64,000 nt of DNA from assembly GCA_040905905.1 (NCBI GenBank), contig JBBDQN010000011.1, positions 62,001 to 126,000 on the forward strand, read 5' to 3'. The stretch is from JAICND01 sp040905905. GTDB taxonomy: Bacteria > Actinomycetota > Acidimicrobiia > Spongiisociales > ZC4RG35. Within the stretch, counting starts at the first letter, position 1; the number at the start of each line of letters is the position of its first letter. This document shows, one piece after another, positions 34,598-42,820 of the stretch. The position numbers and the translations under genes were made by a program. The notes beneath the pieces were generated by a model. That model searched no databases. It was given only the letters and a program-made list of their open reading frames with translations, and was not told the DNA's origin.

Positions 34598-35490
34598 ACG
34601 ACCGCAAACACCCGGCGGGTACCTGGTAGACCTCGCAGTTCGTGTTCTCCGCGATCCTCGAAAGCGAACTCGCTGCTCAAGAGGTCGCGGATGGTCGACG
34701 ACACCAGGATCTCCCCGGGTGTGGCGAGGTCAAGGATCCGGGCGGCCTCATGCACGGCGATTCCCCGGATGTCAGAACCCGCCACATCAACCTCGCCAGT
34801 ATGGATGGAGGAGCGGATTTGCCATCCGAGTTGACCAGCGACGTCCCGGAGGGCAAACGCACACCGCAATGCCCTTCCGGCACCGGTAAATACCGCCAGG
34901 ACGCCGTCACCGGTTGTCCGCACCTCCCGGCCCCCATAACGGGCCAAAGTATCTCGCACCCTTTCCTCAAAGGTCGCCACCAGATCTGTCCAGGCACCAT
35001 CTCCCAACCTCAGGGCCACCTCGGTCGAACCGACGATGTCCGTGATCAGGATCGTGGTGAGGATGCGTTCGCTTAAGGACTCCAGGGAAGGAATCCAGCT
35101 TCGTGCCCCGGTCCACTCGACGCTCACAAAGGCCTCATCGCCCACAACCCAGCTGTCGTGACCTGGCGGCACCTCGAACAGGTCGTTCTGGTGGACCGTG
35201 TATTCGTGCCCGTCATCAAGGAGAACCTGCATTTGACCGGACAGGGCGTAACCCACATGGCGGGTCAGGCATGACCGGGTGCCAACCACATGTTGCACGT
35301 CGGTTGACCAGCGCCACCCGGGGTCGTGGGTGTTGTGGGCGACTGCCAGGCTGCCAAGGATCAGCACCACGGAACGCAAACCAGGCAGTTCAATGACGTC
35401 GTTGGGTTGGTAGAGGCTGCTGGTGTGAGATTCGCGGGCGGAGGTCTCCACATTGGCATCGTACGCACAACCAGCGGCCCACCCGCTCAT
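34594..35490 (-). CDS. Cupin-like domain fused to class III adenylate/guanylate cyclase domain
   Basis: 298 residues at most. Residues about 25-130 look like a cupin (VGYALSGQMQVLLDDGHEY, DLFEVPPGHDSW). Residues 140-298 form a class III cyclase domain: ILITDIVGSTEVALRLGD with the metal-binding Asp, REVRTTGDGVLAVF with the second Asp, and RSSIHTGEVD. It may make cAMP or cGMP in response to a ligand bound by the cupin, or may be a degenerate signalling domain. ATG 35490 is nominal; the first 25 residues look unconserved. Divergent from the beta-glucosidase gene. Confidence 0.78.
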   Translation of the reverse strand: MSGWAAGCAYDANVETSARESHTSSLYQPNDVIELPGLRSVVLILGSLAVAHNTHDPGWRWSTDVQHVVGTRSCLTRHVGYALSGQMQVLLDDGHEYTVHQNDLFEVPPGHDSWVVGDEAFVSVEWTGARSWIPSLESLSERILTTILITDIVGSTEVALRLGDGAWTDLVATFEERVRDTLARYGGREVRTTGDGVLAVFTGAGRALRCAFALRDVAGQLGWQIRSSIHTGEVDVAGSDIRGIAVHEAARILDLATPGEILVSSTIRDLLSSEFAFEDRGEHELRGLPGTRRVFAVV

Positions 35491-35501
35491 ATGATCAGTG
35501 C

Positions 35502-36854
35502 ATGGTGTCGGATCCGGGTTTCTGGTGGGGGGTAGCCGCCTCGGCCTATCAGATCGAGGGCGGTCGCACCGACGGAAAGGGCAAGTCGATCTGGGACGTC
35601 TTCTCGGACGAGGGACGGCTGGCTGACCCCGGCGACGTCACAGCCGATCACTATCACCGTTGGGCGGAGGACGTCGCGTTGATGGCTGATCTCGGCGTGA
35701 GTGCCTACCGGCTTTCGATCGCCTGGACCAGGGTGTTGCCGGAGGGGACCGGTGCGGTCAACCAGCCTGGCATCGACTTCTATTCACGGCTGGTTGACGA
35801 GCTCCTATCCAATGGGATTACCCCCTTCGTGACCCTCTATCACTGGGACCTTCCCCAGAAGTTGCAGGAGCGGGGAGGGTGGCCGGTGCGTGCCACAGTC
35901 GAGGCATTTGCCGAGTACGCCGACGCGGTTGGCGAGGCACTCGGAGATCGAGTCAAGAACTGGATAACCCACAATGAGCCATGGGTGGCAGCCGTCCTCG
36001 GACATATCGAGGGGATGTTTGCTCCAGGAATCCAGGACTGGAGCGAAGGCCTCAAGGCCGGCCATCATTTGCTGTTGTCTCATGGGCGCGCCGTTGAGAT
36101 CCTGCGTGATCGCAGCCCGGGGTGTTCGGTCGGGATCGCCCTCGACTGTCGGCCCGCCTATCCCGCCAGCGATCGCCCCGAGGACCTGGCGGCCTGCCGG
36201 CACTTCGACGGTTATCGCAACCGCTGGTTTTTTGATCCGATATTTGGGAAGGGTTATCCCGCCGACATCGTCGACACGTATGTCGAGCGAGGCCGCATCC
36301 CCGGCCTCGATTTCGTGAATGCTGGAGACCTGGAGGTGATCTCCACCCCCCTCGACTTCCTCGGGGTCAACTACTACACCAGCATGGTTGTTGCCGCCGG
36401 AGGAGACGAGAGTGAGGACACAGGGGTTCCCGCTGGGGGCTATCCCCCGGCTGGCTTCACAGAGATGGGCTGGGAGATAACCCCGCATGCCTTGACAGAG
36501 TTTTTGGTCCGGGTCAATGTTGAGTACCGGCCCTCAGCGATCGTCATAACCGAGAACGGCGCTTCCTTCTCGGATGGGCCTGACGGGTCAAGCCGGATCA
36601 ACGACCAGCGCCGGGTTGAATACCTCGACCTACACATCACGGCCGCGCTGGCGGCCGCCGATCTTGGGGTGCCCTTGCGCGGCTACTTCGTCTGGAGCTT
36701 GCTCGACAACCTGGAGTGGACCAGTGGTTTCGCACAACGATTCGGGCTGGTCTTTGTCGACCATGCCACTGGCACCAGGACCCCCAAGAACAGCTACTAC
36801 TGGTACCGGGACCTCATCGCGGCCACACGCATCACTTCAGGAAAGCTCTCTTGA
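35502..36854 (+). CDS. GH1 beta-glucosidase
   Basis: 450 residues, standard for glycoside hydrolase family 1. FWWGVAASAYQIEGG at the N-terminus, the acid/base Glu in THNEPWVA (159), NYYTSM, the nucleophile Glu in ITENGASF, and the aglycone-side WSLLDNLEWTSGF near the C-terminus. No signal peptide, so it hydrolyses imported beta-glucosides inside the cell. TATGAT (35490-35495) precedes ATG by six bases, a leaderless-type promoter. The neighbouring ABC importer is not of the sugar-binding type. Confidence 0.94.
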   Translation: MVSDPGFWWGVAASAYQIEGGRTDGKGKSIWDVFSDEGRLADPGDVTADHYHRWAEDVALMADLGVSAYRLSIAWTRVLPEGTGAVNQPGIDFYSRLVDELLSNGITPFVTLYHWDLPQKLQERGGWPVRATVEAFAEYADAVGEALGDRVKNWITHNEPWVAAVLGHIEGMFAPGIQDWSEGLKAGHHLLLSHGRAVEILRDRSPGCSVGIALDCRPAYPASDRPEDLAACRHFDGYRNRWFFDPIFGKGYPADIVDTYVERGRIPGLDFVNAGDLEVISTPLDFLGVNYYTSMVVAAGGDESEDTGVPAGGYPPAGFTEMGWEITPHALTEFLVRVNVEYRPSAIVITENGASFSDGPDGSSRINDQRRVEYLDLHITAALAAADLGVPLRGYFVWSLLDNLEWTSGFAQRFGLVFVDHATGTRTPKNSYYWYRDLIAATRITSGKLS

Positions 36855-36936
36855 TCACCCGCGGCGAGGCGGGACAGCAACTCGGTTGAGCCCACCAAAT
36901 CGGTAAAGAGAAAATGAGCGTGCCGGTGGTGCTCAC
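36855..36936 (-). pseudogene. Relic of a class III nucleotide cyclase gene (frameshifted N-terminal fragment)
   Basis: Just after the aminotransferase stop, a GTG at 36936 opens a frame MSTTGT. Shifting frame at the T4 run (36911-36914) gives FLFTDLVGSTELLSRLAAGD, the exact start motif of cyclase domains. One extra T would join the frames. The homology then breaks off where the beta-glucosidase 3' end begins. It is thus a truncated, frameshifted remnant of a gene once downstream of the aminotransferase. It differs from the intact cyclase at 34594-35490, so it is not a simple local duplicate. Confidence 0.5.
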
Positions 36937-36943
36937 CTGATGC

Positions 36944-38239
36944 CTAGCTGTCGGCGACCCGGTCAATCGCCCGCGCCAGCTTCTCGTAACCCTCGTCTGC
37001 TTCCGCCTCGGTGAGAGAGAGCGGGGGAGCGATTCGCAAGGTGTTGCCGTGGAGACCGCCTTTTCCGATCAGCAAGCCTTCCTTGCGGGCTTCTTCCATG
37101 ACCGCGGCCGCGGCCTCCGGATTCGGCTCGAGACCGCCGGCCTTCACCAACTCCACTCCGATCATGAGACCCTTGCCTCGAATCTCGGCGATGATGTCGA
37201 CCCGGTCGGCCAGGTGGTGGAGATTCGCCTTGAGCCGGTTCCCGACCTTGTAGGCGTTGGTCTGAAGATCGTGTTCCAGCAGATATTCGAGATTGGCCAA
37301 TCCGGCAGCGGTGGAGAGCGGGTTGCCTCCGAAGGTCGAGATCGAATTGGCCGGGAGCGAGTCCATCAACTCGGCCCGGCACACCACTCCGGCCAGAGCA
37401 GTGCCGTTGCCAAGACCCTTGGCGAAGGTGAGGAAGTCGGGGGTGATGCCGTGCGCTTGGTAGCCCCAGAAATTCTCGCCGGTCCTTCCCCAGCCGGTTT
37501 GCACTTCGTCGGAAATGAACAGGATGCCGGTGCGGTCGCATACTTCCTTGATGGCGCCAAAGAAGCCGTCGGGAGGAGTAGCGAATCCGCCCACTCCCTG
37601 GATGGGCTCGGCGATGAGGCAAGCCACATCTCCGGCGGTGGCCACCTCGAGCAGGTTCTCGAGGTCGGCCCGGCAGGCGGCGATGAATTCGTCGTCGGGG
37701 AGATGGCCGAAGGGGCTGCGAAGCTTGTAGCCACCATGAACGAAGGTCACGTTGAAGGGGTAGAGGCTGGTGGACGACCAGTTTCGCTGACCGGTGATGG
37801 CGACGGTCGAATGCGATTTCCCGTGGTAGCTGCCCCGGATCGCCAACACCTGGTTGGACCGCCGGAATTGGGTCGCGATCATCAACGCGGTGTCGTTGGC
37901 CTCAGTTCCCGAGTTGGTGAAGAAGACCTTGGCATCGGGGATGCCGGAAAGCGCGGCGATCTTTTCGGCTAAGGCGATTTGATTCTCGATCAGGTAAAGG
38001 GTGGAGGTGTGCAGCATCTGATCGGCTTGCTGTTTGATCGCCGCGATTACCTCCGGCACCTTGTAACCGGTCATCGTCGTGAGGATGCCGCCAAAGAAGT
38101 CGAGATACTGGTTGCCCTCTGCATCACGAACGTGGCGACCGTCACCATCGACCAGCGCAATGGGCTGCTGGTAGTAGAGCGCCATCCACTTCGGCAGCAC
38201 CTGGCGGTGACGGGCTAAGAGGTCGGCGTGGGTCGCCAT
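36944..38239 (-). CDS. Class III aminotransferase (PLP), AGXT2/beta-alanine aminotransferase-like
   Basis: 431 residues. Fold type I motifs: YLDFFGGILTTMTG, FFTNSGTEANDTALM, the PLP Asp in LFISDEVQTGWGRTG and the Schiff-base Lys in FAKGLGNG. It resembles alanine-glyoxylate aminotransferase 2 and beta-alanine or 3-aminoisobutyrate transaminases. In this neighbourhood the likely reaction is beta-alanine to malonate semialdehyde. AGGAG lies about eight bases before ATG 38239; the open frame further upstream is basic and unconserved, so it is excluded. Confidence 0.9.
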   Translation of the reverse strand: MATHADLLARHRQVLPKWMALYYQQPIALVDGDGRHVRDAEGNQYLDFFGGILTTMTGYKVPEVIAAIKQQADQMLHTSTLYLIENQIALAEKIAALSGIPDAKVFFTNSGTEANDTALMIATQFRRSNQVLAIRGSYHGKSHSTVAITGQRNWSSTSLYPFNVTFVHGGYKLRSPFGHLPDDEFIAACRADLENLLEVATAGDVACLIAEPIQGVGGFATPPDGFFGAIKEVCDRTGILFISDEVQTGWGRTGENFWGYQAHGITPDFLTFAKGLGNGTALAGVVCRAELMDSLPANSISTFGGNPLSTAAGLANLEYLLEHDLQTNAYKVGNRLKANLHHLADRVDIIAEIRGKGLMIGVELVKAGGLEPNPEAAAAVMEEARKEGLLIGKGGLHGNTLRIAPPLSLTEAEADEGYEKLARAIDRVADS

Positions 38240-38322
38240 AAATCGGGCTCCTGGGCTCAGTCGTGAAAACCAAGCGTAGCCCTCGACCACCACCGTGACT
38301 CCTTGACGAGTACGGTTTGGAG

Positions 38323-38694
38323 ATGCTCTCGCCTGTACCACTGCAGAGGCTGGAGGGCCTGGTGTTCCTGGCGGCAGGTGTCGCCGCGTTCGCCGATAGC
38401 GGTTGGTCCTGGTGGTGGTTTGGAGGGCTTCTGCTGGTACCCGACGTCTCGATGATCGGCTACATGTTCCGGCCGTCGACGGGGGCCATGAGTTATAACG
38501 TCGGGCACACCTTCTTAGGTCCTGCGATGCTGTTGGTGTGGGCTTGGGCCGGGGGGCCATCAGCGGCGTTGGCGCTAGGGGCGATCTGGCTCGCCCACAT
38601 CGGGATGGACCGGGCGCTCGGCTACGGTCTGAAGTTCGCCGACAACTTCACGAATACCCATCTCGGTGAGATCGGCCGGTTCCGGGGCCGGTAA
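38323..38694 (+). CDS. DUF4260-family small membrane protein
   Basis: 123 residues with three or four membrane segments. RLEGLVFLAAGVAAFA, then the family-typical LLVPDVSMIGYM, YNVGHTFLGP and GIWLAHIGMDR-like region (here AIWLAHIGMDRALGYGL), ending LGEIGR. Function unknown. TACGGT (38311-38316) precedes ATG 38323 by six bases. It is inserted, on the opposite strand, between the aminotransferase and amidase genes of the pyrimidine-degradation set. Confidence 0.85.
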   Translation: MLSPVPLQRLEGLVFLAAGVAAFADSGWSWWWFGGLLLVPDVSMIGYMFRPSTGAMSYNVGHTFLGPAMLLVWAWAGGPSAALALGAIWLAHIGMDRALGYGLKFADNFTNTHLGEIGRFRGR

Positions 38695-38698
38695 GGAG

Positions 38699-39541
38699 TC
38701 AGGGAGTGACCAGGTCTCCATAAGAGTCGGGGCGACGATCCCGATAGAAAGCCCAGGTCTTGCGGACCTCGTCGACCATGTCGAGATCGAGGTCGCGTAC
38801 CACTAACTCCTCCACTGTGTCGGAGGCGGCGCCGCCCACGATCTGACCGCGCGGATCGACAAAATACGACGACCCGTAAAAGTCGTTGTCACCCAGCGGT
38901 TCGCGTCCCACCCGGTTGATCGCACCAATGAAGTATTCGTTCGCCACCGCCGCGGCCGGTTGCTCCAGGTTCCACAGATACATCGAGAGCCCTCGGCTGG
39001 TGGCACTCGGATTGAAGACGATCTTGGCCCCATTGAGCCCGAGGGCACGCCAACCCTCAGGGAAGTGTCGGTCATAACAGATGTAGACGCCGATCCTCCC
39101 GACGGCGGTGTCAAAAATCGGATAACCCATGTTGCCTGGACGGAAGTAGAACTTCTCCCAGAAGCCTTTGACGTGGGGTATGTGGGTCTTGCGGTACTTG
39201 CCGAGGTAGGTGCCATCGGCGTCGATGACGGCCGCCGTATTGTAGAAGAGTCCGGCTTGCTCCTCTTCGAACATGGGGACGATGATCACCATGCCGGTTT
39301 CGCGGGCGAGGTCCTGCATCAGACGGGTTGTAGGGCCATCCGGAATCGGTTCGGCATAACCGAAGTGTTCGTTCTCTTGAACCTGACAGAAATATGGCCC
39401 GTAGAAGAGTTCCTGGAAACATATGACCTGGGCGCCTTGTTCGGCCGCCTGGCGCGCGTAGTCGGCGTTCTTTTTGGTCATGGAGTCCTTGTCGCCGGTC
39501 CATTCGGTCTGGACGATGGCGGCTCGTACCACGTTGGCCAT
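38699..39541 (-). CDS. Nitrilase-superfamily amidase, beta-ureidopropionase-like
   Basis: 280 residues. Catalytic triad Glu in CFQELFYGPYFCQ, Lys in YRKTHIPHVKGF and Cys in VYICYDRHFPEGW. This form of the motif belongs to N-carbamoyl-beta-alanine / N-carbamoyl amino acid amidohydrolases; N-carbamoylputrescine amidase is a close alternative. It would release beta-alanine, CO2 and ammonia from the dihydropyrimidinase product. AAGGGAG lies just upstream of ATG 39541, inside the 3' end of a permease relic. Confidence 0.9.
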   Translation of the reverse strand: MANVVRAAIVQTEWTGDKDSMTKKNADYARQAAEQGAQVICFQELFYGPYFCQVQENEHFGYAEPIPDGPTTRLMQDLARETGMVIIVPMFEEEQAGLFYNTAAVIDADGTYLGKYRKTHIPHVKGFWEKFYFRPGNMGYPIFDTAVGRIGVYICYDRHFPEGWRALGLNGAKIVFNPSATSRGLSMYLWNLEQPAAAVANEYFIGAINRVGREPLGDNDFYGSSYFVDPRGQIVGGAASDTVEELVVRDLDLDMVDEVRKTWAFYRDRRPDSYGDLVTP

Positions 39542-39821
39542 TCAACTCCCTTTCTTGACTTCCCACGACGCTAGTCCGGAGGCGGCTGGTTCAAACAGCG
39601 AACCGATTATCTGCCAGACGTGGGGCATCGACTGGTCGTCGTATCTAATTGGCAAATCCGTGCTCGTGAATGGGATTTCCCCCCCCGGTGACGGATCCGA
39701 GCAGCTTGTAACCCTCCCACGTTGCGATCAAAGCGACGAGGATCAGCACGAATCCCGTCACGGCGCGGCTACGAGCGCCAGTGCGTTTCGATCCGATGGC
39801 AGGGACTGAAGCAGCCGTCAT
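39542..39821 (-). pseudogene. Relic of an ABC transporter permease (frameshift plus truncation)
   Basis: ATG 39821 opens a 58-codon frame (stop 39645-39647) whose product has a basic start and one membrane helix (VTGFVLILVALIATWEGYKL). With one base removed from the G8 run (39679-39686 as C8 on the plus strand), the frame continues as DLPIRYDDQSMPHVWQIIG and ends at TGA beside the amidase ATG, 92 residues in all. This resembles the N-terminus of NMT1/pyrimidine-type permeases, which are about 280-300 residues. The membrane core is missing. The name is from memory of the family pattern. Confidence 0.58.
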
Positions 39822-39928
39822 CGACCGGCAACGATAACGGTCTCGATGCCACGGGAACGGGGCACTTTCTCCGACGCAGCTACGCAGCCGGTATTAGGTT
39901 CCGCCCCTAGCGATCAAGGAGGCCAGGT

Positions 39929-40429
39929 TTGCGTGTTTCGATGACCGTCAACGGCCGCTCGGTCGGAGCGGAGGTGGAGCCGCGAACTCTTCTGGTCCAC
40001 TTTCTCCGGGAGCAGCTCAACCTGACCGGCACCCATGTGGGTTGTGAGACCGGTTACTGCGGCGCTTGCACGGTGATGGTGGACGGCACCACTACCAAGT
40101 CCTGCACGATGCTGGCGGTTCAGGCCGACGGCGCCAGCATCACCACCATCGAAGGGCTAGCCCAGGACGGCCAACTCCACCCGGTCCAAGAGGGATTCTG
40201 GGAGCGCCACGGCCTCCAGTGCGGATACTGCACCCCCGGCATGATCATGTCAGCGGTGGGTTTGCTCGAGGCCAACCCCAACCCGACCGAGGCCGAGATC
40301 CGCCATGGGATTGAAGGCAACCTCTGCCGTTGCACCGGGTACCACAACATCGTCAAAGCCATCGAATACGCCGCATCCAAGATGAGAGGCGAGACACCCG
40401 CGCCCGCGGAGTGGGAGGTGAAAGCATGA
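39929..40429 (+). CDS. Molybdenum hydroxylase small subunit, two [2Fe-2S] clusters (CoxS-like)
   Basis: 166 residues. The plant-type ferredoxin Cys set is GCETGYCGACTV with a later SC; the all-helical second domain has CGYCTPGMI and CRCTGYHNI. It carries electrons from the molybdenum site to the FAD subunit. TTG 39929 is chosen because AAGGAGG (39916-39922) lies six bases upstream; ATG 39941 is the alternative. Its stop overlaps the large-subunit ATG. Confidence 0.93.
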   Translation: MRVSMTVNGRSVGAEVEPRTLLVHFLREQLNLTGTHVGCETGYCGACTVMVDGTTTKSCTMLAVQADGASITTIEGLAQDGQLHPVQEGFWERHGLQCGYCTPGMIMSAVGLLEANPNPTEAEIRHGIEGNLCRCTGYHNIVKAIEYAASKMRGETPAPAEWEVKA

Positions 40430-42807
40430 GCACTACCAGCGTTTTGGGTGGTGTCATCAAACGTCGCGAAGACCCTGCCTTGATCAAAGGTCGTGGCCTC
40501 TACGTCGACGACGTGAAGATGGTCGGGATGTTGCACGTGGCGTTTGTACGGAGCCCGTTTGCTCACGCCACGATCAAGTCGATCGACACCTCCAAAGCCC
40601 TGTCCCAACCGGGGGTCGTGGCGGTGTACACCGCCGACGAAGTTCGCCATCTCGGTCCTCTGCTTGCGCAGGTGGCTGTCGGCAAACTCCGTCCTCTGCT
40701 GGCCGATGGTGTGGTCAAACACTCTGGCGAGGCAGTCGCAATGGTGGTGGCGGAAGGCCGCAATGAGGCAGAAGACGCAGCAGAGTCGGTCGAGGTCGAT
40801 TACGACCAGATGAAGGCAGTGGTCAACCTGAAGGAGGCTGCCGCCAACAAGGCGAAAGTCCATGACGATCTCGATTCGAATGTGCTGATCACGTGGGAGG
40901 CGGGTCCCTGGGGCAACGCCGAAGGCATCGCCCAGACCAAACAGGCCATCGCCGATGCCAAAGTCCAGCCCGAGGTGGTGATTGTCTCCCAGGAGATGGT
41001 CAATCAGCGCCTTATCCCCACCGCCATCGAGCCCCGGGCAGTGGTGGCCGACTGGAACGAGGGGTACGGGCGATTCACGGTGTATTCGTCGACCCAAATC
41101 CCCCATGCCCTCGCCGGGGCGATCGCCAAGACCTTTGGGCTCGCCTCCAACGCGGTCGACGTGACCGCGCCCGAGGTGGGCGGTGGGTTCGGGGCCAAGC
41201 TCAACGTCTACGCCGATGAGATCCTGGTCTGTTTCGCATCGATGGAGCTGAACGCACCGGTCAAGTACACAGAGTCACGCCGGGAGTCTCCCAACAACAC
41301 CATCCAGGGTCGTGGATGGGTAGCCACCGCCACCATCACCGGAAGACATGACGGGGAGATCCTCGGGTTTGAACTCGAAGGTATCGCCGACATGGGCGCC
41401 TATACCCAGAACTTCACGGTGGCGATCCCATTCCTGGGGACCTTTGTCGGGTCGGGCCAGTACAAATTTCCGACCTACTGGAAGATCGACTGTGTCGCTA
41501 CCCACACCATGACGACTGACGCGTATCGCGGGGCAGGTCGGCCGGAGGCGATCTACTACCTCGAACGAATCGTCGATGTCTTTGCCCGGGAGATCGGTAT
41601 GGATCCGGCTGATGTCCGGCGGCGTAATTACATTCCAGCGTCCAGCTTCCCCAACGCCGTGTCACCGATCGGGTTTGCGATGGACACAGGGGATTACGCC
41701 CAGAATCTCGATGCCTTGCTGGCGACCGCTGAGTTCGCCGATCTCAAGGCGCAGAGGGACCAGGCGCGGTCCGAGGGAAGACACGTTGGTCTCGGGTTGT
41801 CGAGCTATGTCGAGGTCTGCGGCTTTGGTCCCTCGGCGCTGGTCGGTCTCGGCTTCTCCTGGTCAACCTACGACCTACCGTCGGCTTTCAACGGCTCCGG
41901 CCTGGTGCGGGTGAATGCCGACGGGACTGCCACCGTGATTATCGGAACCGGGCCCTCGGGTCAGGGACACGAAACCACATGGGCCCAGCTTGTTGCCAAC
42001 GAACTGGGGATTCCCACCGACGACATACGGGTGACGCATGGTTCCACCGCTGAGTCACCAATGGGCGTCGGCACCTTCGGCTCGAGATCGGCGGCGGTCG
42101 ACGGCTCGGCAACCTATCTGGCTGCCCGAAAGGTGCGGGACAAGGCGGCCCGAATCGTCGCCCATGTCCTGGAAGCCTCGGCTGACGACATCCGATTCGA
42201 GGATGGTGGTGCCCACGTCGCCGGGTCACCGGACAAGTCCGTGACCTGGAAGGAGATCGCCACCCACGCGTATCAGCCCCACACCCTCCCGGAGGGAGTC
42301 GAAGGCGGCTTGGAGGCGCATTCGGTGTTCTCTCCGGCGAACGCCACCTGGCCGTTCGGGGCACACGCCGCCCTGGTCGAGGTCGATGTCGAGACCGGCG
42401 ACATGCAACTCATGCGCTACCTGGCGATGGACGACTGTGGAAACGTCATCAGCCCCATGATCGTCGATGGTCAACTACACGGTGGATTGGTGCAGGGAAT
42501 CGCTCAGGCGATGTTTGAAGAAGCGATCTACGACGCCGATGGAAACTGCCTCACCACCACGCTGCTCGACTATCCGCTGCCGACTGCCGGTGATGTCCCT
42601 AGCTTCGATCTGCATCGGACGGTTACCCCGTCCAACGTCAATCCCCTGGGGGTTAAGGGAATCGGCGAGGCCGGCACGATCGGCTCGGCGCAGACGGTGG
42701 TAAATGCGGCGGTCGACGCCCTCTATGACCTCGGAGTCAGGCACATCGACATGCCCCTACGTCCCCGGAGGGTGTGGCAGGCAATTCAGAACGCCCGGAA
42801 GAGCTGA
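40426..42807 (+). CDS. Molybdenum hydroxylase large subunit, form II CO-dehydrogenase / xanthine oxidase family
   Basis: 793 residues. Molybdopterin-cytosine-dinucleotide site motifs GGGFGAKLNVYADE, SGQGHETTWAQLVANE and GVGTFGSRSAAVDG, and the catalytic Glu in KGIGEAGTIG. The active-site loop reads AYRGAGR, the form II signature, not the AYXCSFR of true form I CO dehydrogenases, so the substrate may be an N-heterocycle or aldehyde. ATG 40426 overlaps the small-subunit stop. The adjoining pyrimidine-degradation genes make a heterocycle conceivable. Confidence 0.9.
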   Translation: MSTTSVLGGVIKRREDPALIKGRGLYVDDVKMVGMLHVAFVRSPFAHATIKSIDTSKALSQPGVVAVYTADEVRHLGPLLAQVAVGKLRPLLADGVVKHSGEAVAMVVAEGRNEAEDAAESVEVDYDQMKAVVNLKEAAANKAKVHDDLDSNVLITWEAGPWGNAEGIAQTKQAIADAKVQPEVVIVSQEMVNQRLIPTAIEPRAVVADWNEGYGRFTVYSSTQIPHALAGAIAKTFGLASNAVDVTAPEVGGGFGAKLNVYADEILVCFASMELNAPVKYTESRRESPNNTIQGRGWVATATITGRHDGEILGFELEGIADMGAYTQNFTVAIPFLGTFVGSGQYKFPTYWKIDCVATHTMTTDAYRGAGRPEAIYYLERIVDVFAREIGMDPADVRRRNYIPASSFPNAVSPIGFAMDTGDYAQNLDALLATAEFADLKAQRDQARSEGRHVGLGLSSYVEVCGFGPSALVGLGFSWSTYDLPSAFNGSGLVRVNADGTATVIIGTGPSGQGHETTWAQLVANELGIPTDDIRVTHGSTAESPMGVGTFGSRSAAVDGSATYLAARKVRDKAARIVAHVLEASADDIRFEDGGAHVAGSPDKSVTWKEIATHAYQPHTLPEGVEGGLEAHSVFSPANATWPFGAHAALVEVDVETGDMQLMRYLAMDDCGNVISPMIVDGQLHGGLVQGIAQAMFEEAIYDADGNCLTTTLLDYPLPTAGDVPSFDLHRTVTPSNVNPLGVKGIGEAGTIGSAQTVVNAAVDALYDLGVRHIDMPLRPRRVWQAIQNARKS

Positions 42808-42820
42808 TTGGAGTAGAGCA

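Noticed and set aside
38240..38560. N-terminal extension of the class III aminotransferase
   Set aside because: The added residues are Arg/Pro/Thr-rich and unlike any aminotransferase; ATG 38239 has a good AGGAG site.
39822..39928. An extra gene or RNA element in the space between the permease relic and the molybdenum small-subunit gene
   Set aside because: Only 107 bases with no frame longer than about 30 codons and no strong structure; just the AAGGAGG ribosome-binding site for the small subunit at 39916.
40426..42807. Classical form I CO dehydrogenase (coxL)
   Set aside because: The active-site loop is AYRGAGR; form I enzymes carry AYXCSFR.
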